DNA from: Bdellovibrionaceae bacterium UBA2466
Lineage (GTDB): Bacteria; Bdellovibrionota; FAC87; UBA2466
Assembly: GCA_002342225.1 (NCBI GenBank)
Contig: DDPO01000132.1
Coordinates: forward strand, 7,630-13,786
DNA length: 6,157 nt
Reading direction: 5' to 3'
Each line of letters starts with the position of its first letter. Position 1 is the first letter of the stretch. This document shows, in pieces, positions 1-5,903 of this stretch. The notes below the pieces were generated by a model, which was not told the origin of the DNA, did no database searches, and was given only the letters and a program-made list of their open reading frames with translations. A program made the translations under genes and the position numbers.

Positions 1-281
1 CAGGATGATGTCTCAGTGGTCAGGGGCTTAATTTCAGGATTGATGAGCACTTTGATGTAGGGTTTGGTATTAGCATCAAAGTCCCAAATCATCACAACAA
101 TTTGAAGGCTTTCATGAATTTGTGGTGCAGCTAGACCCCTTCCATCATACTCGAACATGGTTTCGACCATGTCTTGAATAAGGGCCTGAACCTCTGGTTT
201 TTTGATTTCTTTTTCGGGTATCGGTTTTGCGACTTGCCGCAAAACAGGATGTCCCATAACAGCAACTTTTCTAATAGCCAT
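1..281 (-). CDS. def: Peptide deformylase, N-terminal part (cut by left edge)
   Basis: Peptide deformylase is a cytoplasmic metalloenzyme that removes the formyl group from the N-terminal methionine of new proteins. The visible 93 residues start MAIRKVAVMGHPVLR, the usual deformylase opening in which a GxPVLR-type segment leads into a helix. Family motif I (GxGLAAPQ) is present as GRGLAAPQ at residues 47-54, followed by a strand and an INPEI segment at about 80-84. Motif II (EGCLS) and motif III (HExDH), which carry the metal ligands, would lie beyond position 1 and cannot be checked. The ATG at 281-279 is supported by an AGGAG six bases upstream. It is the third gene of a leftward run after the UPRTase and the Mrr-like membrane protein; the upstream stop codon overlaps its Shine-Dalgarno, so coupled translation is likely. 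The Arg in motif I is a common type of substitution at that variable position. Confidence 0.93.
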   Translation of the reverse strand, partial: MAIRKVAVMGHPVLRQVAKPIPEKEIKKPEVQALIQDMVETMFEYDGRGLAAPQIHESLQIVVMIWDFDANTKPYIKVLINPEIKPLTTETSS

Positions 282-287
282 TTAAAA

Positions 288-292
288 CTCCT
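288..292 (-). promoter_or_regulatory. Ribosome binding site of def, overlapping the upstream stop codon
   Basis: On the minus strand AGGAG lies six bases before the def ATG. The TAG stop of the preceding gene occupies 293-291, so two bases of that stop codon are part of this Shine-Dalgarno. A ribosome terminating on the upstream gene would sit on the def initiation site, which suggests translational coupling. It also supports the chosen def start. Confidence 0.7.
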
Positions 293-803
293 AAAGAGAT
301 AGTTTAAATCTCTCAAATTCAGACAGTACTTTTAATCGGTTATAGAGGCTGATTTTGGCTCCTTCTAACGGTTGATGAACATCTTTGGTGAAGTATCCAG
401 TCGTGAAAAAGAAACCCTTCGTGCTAGTGACACTTTTAACAAAATCTTTAAATTCAAATAAGGTCGGGAGGGATACGAACGGATGTGACGGATCGGTTTT
501 ATAAAAGCCTAAAACGTAATTACCGAAGAAGAATTCATTGGAACTTTCAGTAATCCAATAAACTTCGTTTTCATCGACAGTGACCCTGTCTTTGATGGTC
601 AGTTTATTTTCTTCGCAAAGCTTTTCTCCTACTCGGTAAAGATCTTCCAAAGTAAGCTCTCGGATCTCTTTGGGGTCTTTTAGCAGATCATCTTCAGGGG
701 GAACTAGTTGAATGGGCTCTGGAGTCTTCTGTCGAGTGACAAACATAGCCAGACCCAAAGCAACAATCACAGCAAAAAAAGCGACAGTGAATATGTTAAA
801 CAT
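291..803 (-). CDS. Membrane-anchored protein with degenerate Mrr-like (restriction endonuclease-like) C-terminal domain
   Basis: This 170-residue protein has no function I can name firmly. Residues 3-22 are a hydrophobic N-terminal segment followed by Arg/Lys, so it is probably a single-pass inner-membrane anchor or uncleaved signal. A Pro/acidic linker follows (about 28-45). Residues 50-160 follow the layout of the Mrr_cat fold: a helix (LTLEDLYRVGEKL), strands, a helix at 113-127, then KGFFFTTGYFTKD (129-141) and ISLYNRLKVL (151-160). These resemble the Mrr family's kG-fvTt-gFt--A and I-LidG--L segments. The usual catalytic D...QxK is not intact: the expected QxK region reads LGFYK (98-102), which keeps a Lys but not the Gln. 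A nuclease-fold protein without cleavage activity is therefore more likely than an active restriction enzyme. The start overlaps the upp 3' end by 8 nt, and GGAGAGG upstream is about 14 nt from the ATG. The fold assignment is by eye. Confidence 0.75.
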   Translation of the reverse strand: MFNIFTVAFFAVIVALGLAMFVTRQKTPEPIQLVPPEDDLLKDPKEIRELTLEDLYRVGEKLCEENKLTIKDRVTVDENEVYWITESSNEFFFGNYVLGFYKTDPSHPFVSLPTLFEFKDFVKSVTSTKGFFFTTGYFTKDVHQPLEGAKISLYNRLKVLSEFERFKLSL

Positions 804-1623
804 AAGAGTTGTTGATTACCTCTCCCAAACCGCCCGCACCAGGAACAATATACTGTTTATGATTAAGACCACGCTCCTCTGACCAGAAAGTTCCCGGAAT
901 AGAGCTTAAAACTTTTTCTGAACTGAGCCCTCTATCAAGCCTAATCGCATAAACGACCACTTCAGGATGATTTTTTGAAAGGTGGTTCAGATACTCTGGT
1001 GTCACTACTAAGTGTATGGCGATATATTTTCGGGCTTTGCCTCGGCTACTATAAATATCCATCACAGTATTTAGCGTGGAGCCTGTGGCGCCCATCGGAT
1101 CTGGAATAATGACAAACGAGTTATCAACATTTCCACCAATTTTGACTCCGCCTAGCTGAGTACCAACGACCTTTTCATTTTCATCAACTTTTCGATTGAT
1201 ACTAATGTGATCTTGGCGAATTCCGTCAGGTTCCAAAATATAGTTAAGGGCATCAAAACAGATTTGAGAGGGAACGGTACCTGCGCGTGCGAGATCCACA
1301 CAAACAGCTCGAGTAGATGGATCTACTACGGGTGCTTCAAATCGGCCCTCGGGATGTTGAGCTGCCATTCGGGTTTCAAGTTGAGTTTGTACAGTTGGAA
1401 ACTCATTATTGACGACAGCTTTTACGAGCTCGCGGTAGAGAGTGTTTAGAAGCTGATTGATGAGAGGCTGTTTGCAGTCGCTACGACAAAGCTTAGCGAG
1501 CGTAGTGAACAAGTAGGGGTCACTTAGAATGTGAACTTTGGGACCATATTTGTGGGTTATTTCAGATAATTTGAAATGACGTTCGATATACTGCGAATCT
1601 TTTAATAATTTGGGACTCATCAT
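796..1623 (-). CDS. upp: Uracil phosphoribosyltransferase family protein (long variant)
   Basis: UPRTases make UMP from uracil and PRPP in pyrimidine salvage, in the cytoplasm. The 275-residue protein carries the PRPP loop VIIPDPMGATGSTL at 171-184, matching the family's VDPMLATGGS motif. It also has RAG at 113-115 (the ILRAG region), an N-terminal VHILSDPYLFTTLAKLCR segment equivalent to the VxxxxHPLVxHKLTxLR region, a helix ending near HPEVVVYAIRLD (219-230), and a C-terminal YIVPGAGGLGEV (258-269) where the uracil-binding YIxPGLGDAGDR usually lies. It is longer than the roughly 208-residue E. coli enzyme because of an N-terminal extension and an insertion at 145-165. The missing GDAGDR acidic residues make substrate preference uncertain, so the symbol is a family call. 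Two consecutive ATG codons (1623 and 1620) could start it: TAGG sits 5 nt before the second, GAGG 13 nt before the first. It heads the leftward gene run. Confidence 0.87.
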   Translation of the reverse strand: MMSPKLLKDSQYIERHFKLSEITHKYGPKVHILSDPYLFTTLAKLCRSDCKQPLINQLLNTLYRELVKAVVNNEFPTVQTQLETRMAAQHPEGRFEAPVVDPSTRAVCVDLARAGTVPSQICFDALNYILEPDGIRQDHISINRKVDENEKVVGTQLGGVKIGGNVDNSFVIIPDPMGATGSTLNTVMDIYSSRGKARKYIAIHLVVTPEYLNHLSKNHPEVVVYAIRLDRGLSSEKVLSSIPGTFWSEERGLNHKQYIVPGAGGLGEVINNSYV

Positions 1624-1675
1624 GGCCTATAAAGAACCTCAAAATGAAGCGTAATGTCAAGCATTCTCTAGAAAT

Positions 1676-1704
1676 ATAATGGTCAGAAACTCTAAGTGTT
1701 TCAA
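1676..1704 (-). promoter_or_regulatory. Candidate leftward sigma70-type promoter for upp operon
   Basis: Read on the minus strand, TTGAAA (1704-1699, 5 of 6 to the -35 consensus) is followed after 17 bases by CATTAT (1681-1676, 4 of 6 to the -10 consensus). Transcription would start around 1669, giving a leader of about 45 nt before the upp start. It is the best spaced leftward pair in the 168-nt divergent gap, but AT-rich DNA gives such pairs by chance. Confidence 0.4.
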
Positions 1705-1707
1705 CAC
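1696..1707. repeat. Short dyad GTGTT-TC-AACAC in the divergent promoter region
   Basis: A perfect inverted repeat with 5-base arms and a 2-base centre overlaps the candidate leftward -35 box and ends about 14 bases before the rightward -35. Its position would suit a repressor or activator half-site pair. It is short enough to be chance, and no regulator gene is visible nearby. Confidence 0.3.
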
Positions 1708-1720
1708 GTTGCGGAATCTG

Positions 1721-1749
1721 TTGACCCTATCGAAAGCCCACCCTTAAAT
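1721..1749 (+). promoter_or_regulatory. Candidate rightward sigma70-type promoter for the exonuclease gene
   Basis: TTGACC (1721-1726, 5 of 6 to the -35 consensus) is separated by exactly 17 bases from TTAAAT (1744-1749, 4 of 6 to the -10 consensus). A start near 1756 would leave a leader of about 36 nt before the ATG at 1792. Spacing and position are good; the -10 is imperfect. Confidence 0.5.
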
Positions 1750-1791
1750 CAGTCTTTGGTTTTAAGGCCCAGGAAAAGAAAGTAGACCAGG

Positions 1792-2361
1792 ATGCAGTTA
1801 AGTTTAGATCTCGATGAGTATGTTTTTTTCGACTTAGAAACCACGGGTTTGTCCCCATGGGGTGGGGACGAAATCATCGAAATTGGAGCTATGAAGGTTT
1901 GGGGGGAGAACTTGGAAGAAGCTCAGGTCTTTCACTCTTTAGTAAATCCTAAGCGATTGATTCCCCCCGATGCTACAAAGGTGAATGGAATAACCAATGA
2001 AATGGTAGTTGAAGCCCCGACCATCGAGCAGATTTTTCCTAAATTTTTAGATTTTGTTGGTAACTCGTGGCTGATTGCCCAGAATGCTAGATTTGATATG
2101 TCATTTGTAATGAAATACTTAATGCAGTTTCGAATGAAGCGACAGTTTGAAGTGTGGGATACCATGCTTTGCTCGCGAAGAGCTTTTCCTGGTGAAAGCA
2201 AACATAACCTCGATGTGATTTGTCAGCGCTTGGGATTTAAAGTGAATCCGGAGGAGAGACACCGATCGATTGGAGACGTAAAACTAACAGCAAAAGCCTT
2301 TTTTGCTCTCAGAGAAAAACTTTCGGGGCAATTACCTAATCGTGAAAAGTTTTCAGTTTAA
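1792..2361 (+). CDS. DnaQ-like 3'-5' exonuclease (DEDDh family)
   Basis: This 189-residue protein is a single exonuclease domain of the DNA polymerase III epsilon / RNase T type, which removes nucleotides from 3' ends using two metal ions. All catalytic residues are visible: FFDLETTG gives D14 and E16 (Exo I), NARFD gives D102 (Exo II), and HRSIGDVKLTA gives H157 and D162 (Exo III, DEDDh class). The NPxxxIPPxATxVNGIT segment (52-68) and SKHNLDVICQRLG (136-148) are also typical. There is no polymerase, helicase or GIY-YIG domain and no clear clamp-binding tail, so whether it proofreads, acts in repair or trims RNA cannot be told. I left out the name dnaQ because the replicative subunit is normally longer. 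The ATG is the only sensible start, since the Exo I motif begins 13 residues in. Its Shine-Dalgarno is weak: AGGA at 1771-1774 is about 17 nt away, and another AGGA overlaps the ATG. It is first of a two-gene rightward unit. Confidence 0.93.
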   Translation: MQLSLDLDEYVFFDLETTGLSPWGGDEIIEIGAMKVWGENLEEAQVFHSLVNPKRLIPPDATKVNGITNEMVVEAPTIEQIFPKFLDFVGNSWLIAQNARFDMSFVMKYLMQFRMKRQFEVWDTMLCSRRAFPGESKHNLDVICQRLGFKVNPEERHRSIGDVKLTAKAFFALREKLSGQLPNREKFSV

Positions 2362-3205
2362 CGTTAATCAATATGCAACCCAATGGCGTGAGGCTATTTT
2401 TACACCTTCTTCTCCGGGCGAGAGAGTAAGAGATTTCGCTCGAAATTTAGTGATCAATTTGTCCTCAGCAGTAAATAAAACCACCGAGGATAAGTTTTTG
2501 CGATGTTTATACTGCCACTATGTTTTTGATGACCAAACAGAGGATTTTGAAAACCTAATTATCGAGCTAAAAAAGACAGGAAAATTTGTCGATACGGACA
2601 CCGCGATTGAGATGCTTTCCGGTAAAAAACCAATCGATGAACGATACTACCACTTGTCTTTTGATGATGGTTTTAGAAATAATTATACAAACGCTTTTCC
2701 GATTCTGAAAAAAAACAAGGTTCCAGCGATTTTTTTTATACCAACCGCCTTGGTAGAAGCTGACTGGGAAACTGCAAGAAATTATTGCACCAGCGATACC
2801 CATTACAAAGGTGTGATCGAAATGGTCCGTTGGGATGAACTAAAAGAAATGGTTTCTGAAGGATTTGATATAGGTTCTCATACGAAGACTCACGCTAGAT
2901 TATCAGGAATATCAAATGTTCCGACATTACTTGAGGACGAGATTCAAGGATCGAAAAAACAATTAGAGGGTCGACTTGGTCACATCTGTAAATACATTTC
3001 ATATCCCTTTGGAACCCGCAGTGACATTGATTCTGAAGCGCTCCGCATAATAAAAATGTCAGGATACATTGCTTGTTTTGGGGCTCATCGCGGTTCGATT
3101 AGGCCAAGCAGTACTGATATTTACCAGATACCACGCCATCATTTCGAGGTTCAATGGCCGATTTCCCACGTTAGTTATTTTGCGCGAGGTAATAGGGAGT
3201 TTTAA
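2342..3205 (+). CDS. Polysaccharide deacetylase (NodB homology, carbohydrate esterase family 4)
   Basis: CE4 enzymes remove N- or O-acetyl groups from glycans such as peptidoglycan, poly-GlcNAc or surface polysaccharides. Numbered from the GTG start (287 residues), motif 1 LSFDDG has catalytic and metal-binding Asp at 108-109. Motif 2 SHTKTH supplies metal ligands H180 and H184. Motif 3 is YPFG at 221-224, and IPRHHF near 264-269 may hold the distal catalytic His. An upstream CHYVFDD segment matches the region preceding NodB in this family. No signal peptide or membrane helix is seen, so the protein is probably cytoplasmic or peripheral and may act on a lipid-linked or precursor sugar; this is inference. 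I prefer the GTG at 2342, inside the exonuclease gene with a 20-nt overlap and GGGG 13 nt upstream. The frame stays open further up to a TTG at 2303, which lacks a ribosome site. No other start precedes the conserved region. Confidence 0.9.
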   Translation: MKSFQFNVNQYATQWREAIFTPSSPGERVRDFARNLVINLSSAVNKTTEDKFLRCLYCHYVFDDQTEDFENLIIELKKTGKFVDTDTAIEMLSGKKPIDERYYHLSFDDGFRNNYTNAFPILKKNKVPAIFFIPTALVEADWETARNYCTSDTHYKGVIEMVRWDELKEMVSEGFDIGSHTKTHARLSGISNVPTLLEDEIQGSKKQLEGRLGHICKYISYPFGTRSDIDSEALRIIKMSGYIACFGAHRGSIRPSSTDIYQIPRHHFEVQWPISHVSYFARGNREF

Positions 3206-3215
3206 AAATTTTTAA
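3202..3215. repeat. Perfect 14-bp AT palindrome holding both convergent stop codons
   Basis: TTAAAAATTTTTAA reads the same on both strands. It contains the TAA of the deacetylase (3203-3205) and, on the other strand, the TAA of the GT-C gene (3214-3212). It offers A/T tracts in both directions but no GC stem, so it is not a classical intrinsic terminator by itself. Confidence 0.6.
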
Positions 3216-4621
3216 TTGGCGAGCACTAAAAATTCTGGGAACGACCATTTAAGATTGAGGCTGTTTGAGGTTTTTGGAGTTGTACTTATTCCAATCTCTT
3301 GACAGGGCAACACATGAACTTGCGGTAACTTTTTGTGTACTAGCCAAAAGATCTCCTGGATAGAATCGGAATAGCCAACAACTCGATGCAAATGGGGAAG
3401 CTTTTGACCTTGATCCTCACAGTTAAAAATCCGCACTGTCTCTGTTTGAGGTGTTCCGACTTCTTTTATTATTTCTAAAATCTGTCGCTGCGGACGGTAC
3501 CAAGACCACCAACTTAGCTCATTCGTTTGATATAGAACAAGTGTGGTTGATAAAAGAAGGGTCAGAATAATAGAAGTCGTGAGGATTTTTGTTTTTCTCA
3601 AGGGCGTAGGGCAGAAGAGTCCAAATATAAATGCAAAGTAAAATCCTGGAGCCAGTAGCCAACCCGGTGAAAAAAAACCGTGTCCCATATAAGTGATAAA
3701 AAACGGCACTAAGAAAACTAAATAAGCACAGCTCTTAATGATAGCTCTAATGTCTTTCAGACGCTCACTTGAATTTTTAATTGACCCTAGGATCATTGAA
3801 CCTATTGGAATCAACAAAGCGGCTAGGATAAACAAGATGGGAGTTAGAAACCAGCTGAGATCTCCTCTAGGTTTATAGCCCGGATTAAATGGGACCATAA
3901 AAAGCCGGTAATACAGATAGATACATCCTAGGATGAAATAGGGAGCTAACAGAAAGCATTTTCGCTTGAAAGTTAAGTCACTCTTTTGATTAGGATGAAA
4001 AAGTATCAATAAAAGGAAAGGTAAGTGAAATACGGCGGCCTCTTTGAAACCCAAAGAAAAAACAAAAGCCAGCACCCCTAAAAAATAGTAAATCTGGGCC
4101 TGCTTTTTGGGTTGAATCAGGGATTTATTGAACAGGTAAAAATTTAGAAACAGCAGGAATATTTGTGGACAGTTCATGGTGCCTTCGCCCACCCAAACTA
4201 AACTTGCAAAATGGAAATGAATTGAAAAAACAAAAAATAAAACAAATACGATCGCACGGGAGCGATCGTTGGTGGTTTCTTTAATCGTTTGATAGCCCAA
4301 AATTAAAGCACCAACAGTGAAGAGCAAGTTTACAGCTAACCAACTATAGTAATGAAAGCCGAATGCGTGGTAGAGAACATAGAGAATGAGTTTAAACCAG
4401 GGACGAAAAAACCAAACATCGGGTACCGAGTTGAAAACGAGGTAGGGTTCAAAAATAAATTTCCAATTGGTGGGAATAATTCGGGCAACATTTCCGATCA
4501 TGAGCCAGTCATCATGCCTGAAATAGGAAAAAGGAAATGTGAAACCCAAATAGGCAAAACTAAATGCAGTTAAAATCCAAAATAGGAAAGACGTATCAAA
4601 GTTTTTGGTAGTTTTTTCCAA
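3212..4621 (-). CDS. Multi-pass membrane protein, GT-C type glycosyltransferase-like
   Basis: The 469-residue protein has about ten to twelve hydrophobic helices between residues 12 and 365 and a soluble C-terminal part of about 100 residues. Features of GT-C enzymes (PMT/ArnT/TMTC type, which use lipid-phosphate sugars) are FRHDDW (34-39, the acidic loop after helix 1), FRPW (72-75), a helix reading SWLAVNLLF (93-101), and GFKEAAVFHLPFLLL (191-205), like the KE-containing helix of such proteins. It probably transfers a sugar to a lipid, glycan or protein on the periplasmic face; donor and acceptor cannot be read. The start is a TTG (4621-4619) without a recognisable Shine-Dalgarno. The first ATG is at residue 41, after the DDW motif, so a TTG is needed unless a rarer codon is used. 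A TATAAT lies on this strand at 4667-4662, but I find no matching -35. It lies 41 nt after the antiporter and converges on the deacetylase. Confidence 0.75.
   Translation of the reverse strand: MEKTTKNFDTSFLFWILTAFSFAYLGFTFPFSYFRHDDWLMIGNVARIIPTNWKFIFEPYLVFNSVPDVWFFRPWFKLILYVLYHAFGFHYYSWLAVNLLFTVGALILGYQTIKETTNDRSRAIVFVLFFVFSIHFHFASLVWVGEGTMNCPQIFLLFLNFYLFNKSLIQPKKQAQIYYFLGVLAFVFSLGFKEAAVFHLPFLLLILFHPNQKSDLTFKRKCFLLAPYFILGCIYLYYRLFMVPFNPGYKPRGDLSWFLTPILFILAALLIPIGSMILGSIKNSSERLKDIRAIIKSCAYLVFLVPFFITYMGHGFFSPGWLLAPGFYFAFIFGLFCPTPLRKTKILTTSIILTLLLSTTLVLYQTNELSWWSWYRPQRQILEIIKEVGTPQTETVRIFNCEDQGQKLPHLHRVVGYSDSIQEIFWLVHKKLPQVHVLPCQEIGISTTPKTSNSLNLKWSFPEFLVLAN
4225..4269 (-). terminator. Terminator-like hairpin with T-rich tail inside the GT-C gene
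   Basis: On the coding strand of the GT-C gene, ACGATCGC (4269-4262) pairs perfectly with GCGATCGT (4255-4248) around a 6-base loop. A strongly T-rich stretch to about 4225 follows, interrupted only by single A and G bases. The T-rich stretch also encodes a Val/Phe-rich membrane helix (about residues 124-133), so codon content may explain it. It lies about 350 nt into the gene. Function is inferred from shape only. Confidence 0.3.
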
Positions 4622-4662
4622 GAGGAGCTCTGCTTAATAAAAGGATTGAGGGATAGCTTTAA

Positions 4663-5877
4663 TTATACCCGAGCGCGTTCGGTAGAGCCTAAATTTGTTT
4701 TGGAAAAGAGGATTGGGGTTACAACGGTAGTCACAATTCCCATGATGATTAGCGTCGAAAATAGATCTTGGTCGATGAGTTTCTTTTGATACGCGATGTT
4801 AGCTACAACGAGTTCCATGATTCCTCTTCCATTCAGGATAATTCCCGAACCCAGAGCTTCCAGATGCGACATCTTCAACAACCGCCCCCCCAAGTAGCCT
4901 GCGATGAGTTTTGTAAGGATGGATACTGAGAGTACTCCGAAGATCAGTAATGGATTTGAAAATGCATGAATACTAAAGCTAAGACCTATATAAGCAAAAA
5001 ATACTGGCCCCAAAAACCCGCTCGTCAAAGAGGTCACAGTATTTTGCAGGCCCGAAAACACAGATGTTCCGAACACATCGTGACTCAACAACAGGGCACC
5101 AAAAAAGGCCCCAATGATAAAATGAGAGCCTAAGCTTTCGCTCATTGAACCGAAAAAGAGAACAAAGATAATCGCAGTCCCGAAAATAGCCTCGGGTCCA
5201 AAAACATCTTCGAGCTTTTGAATGGTTCGCTCAATATATTTTGTTTTGTGAGTCCCCCACTGAATGAGACGATTCGTGATGAAAACTAAGAATGCAAAAA
5301 GAGCAAGTTTAAGTGAGGTCTTTAGCACTGAGATTATTAATGAAACAAGTCCACTGGAGGTTGATATCTCCTGCCGGTCAAGAATGATACCCAAACATAA
5401 AAGTCCTAAGATATCGTTCAAAATAGAGGTCGCGATTGAAAAACTTGCAATTCGGCTCTGCAATAAATTGAATGAACTTAATATTTGAATAGTAACTGGC
5501 AGGGCAGTGATAGACATACAGAGGCCAAGAAAGAATGTTCGAATAGCATCAAATCCTATCGCTGATCCCAGTGCAATGCCTCCTGCGAGTGGAATAAGAA
5601 ACCCTAGCATAGCAGCCACAAAACCTTTTCCTTTGATGGCTTTCACAACTTCTCCCATTTCCATTTCAAACCCAGCAGCCACAACAATCAGAAACACACT
5701 AAGCTCGGAGATTCCTTCAAGCGCTTGGTTTGGTCTAATCCATTGAAGCACGGCAGGACCAAGGAGAATTCCAGCAAAGATTTCTCCCACCAAAGCTGGT
5801 TGCTTTAAATGCACCATGAGCTGCCCTAAAAGTCGTGCAACTATAAGTAAAATCAAGATGGTGGTGAGAAGAGGCAT
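4663..5877 (-). CDS. Cation/proton antiporter, CPA2 (NapA/KefB-like) family
   Basis: This 404-residue inner-membrane protein is a Na+/H+ or K+/H+ exchanger by family, used for pH and ion homeostasis. It is built almost wholly of transmembrane helices (about 12). Family landmarks are QPALVGEIFAGILLGP (26-41), SVFLIVVAAGFEME (60-73), the unwound-helix segment SITALPVTIQIL (122-133), SILNDILGL with the ion-binding pair N154-D155, PVFFAYIGL (291-299) and NGRGIMEL (349-356) with R351 and E355. The pair is ND rather than DD, which in characterised relatives goes with electroneutral exchange; ion and stoichiometry here are inferred. It ends soon after the last helix and lacks the cytoplasmic TrkA-N/RCK domain of KefB and KefC, so nucleotide or glutathione gating by that domain is absent. 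The ATG at 5877 begins directly with helix 1; I see no strong Shine-Dalgarno. It lies 26 nt after the nucleotidyltransferase gene and is probably co-transcribed. Confidence 0.92.
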   Translation of the reverse strand: MPLLTTILILLIVARLLGQLMVHLKQPALVGEIFAGILLGPAVLQWIRPNQALEGISELSVFLIVVAAGFEMEMGEVVKAIKGKGFVAAMLGFLIPLAGGIALGSAIGFDAIRTFFLGLCMSITALPVTIQILSSFNLLQSRIASFSIATSILNDILGLLCLGIILDRQEISTSSGLVSLIISVLKTSLKLALFAFLVFITNRLIQWGTHKTKYIERTIQKLEDVFGPEAIFGTAIIFVLFFGSMSESLGSHFIIGAFFGALLLSHDVFGTSVFSGLQNTVTSLTSGFLGPVFFAYIGLSFSIHAFSNPLLIFGVLSVSILTKLIAGYLGGRLLKMSHLEALGSGIILNGRGIMELVVANIAYQKKLIDQDLFSTLIIMGIVTTVVTPILFSKTNLGSTERARV

Positions 5878-5903
5878 GATAGTATTTTTACACAGTTAGA
5901 ACT

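Noticed and set aside
131..316. Minus-strand open frame overlapping def and the Mrr-like gene
   Set aside because: It is an out-of-frame shadow. The def frame in the same place carries the GRGLAAPQ motif and a good ribosome binding site.
1312..1327. Inverted repeat AGTAGAT-GG-ATCTACT inside the upp-like gene
   Set aside because: It lies in coding sequence with a 2-base centre and has no T tract or regulatory context. It is more likely chance.
1207..1449. Open frame on the plus strand inside the upp-like gene
   Set aside because: It is antisense to a well-supported UPRTase and its translation shows no recognisable domain. The same applies to the plus-strand frames at 4352-4573, 5264-5488, 5507-5746 and 5926-6138 and the minus-strand frames at 1932-2201 and 2567-2803.
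1628..1660. Minus-strand TTGACA (1660-1655) with TTTATA (1633-1628) as the upp promoter
   Set aside because: The spacing is 21 bases and transcription would begin inside the start codon region, leaving no leader. The pair at 1704-1676 is better placed.
1675..1680. Perfect TATAAT on the plus strand in the divergent gap
   Set aside because: No recognisable -35 lies 15-19 bases upstream, and it would start far from the exonuclease ATG. The TTGACC/TTAAAT pair downstream fits better.
4669..4682. GC-rich inverted repeat at the 3' end of the antiporter gene, considered as a terminator
   Set aside because: The stem is short (CCGA/TCGG plus weak inner pairs) and is followed by mixed A/T sequence, not a T run, on either strand.
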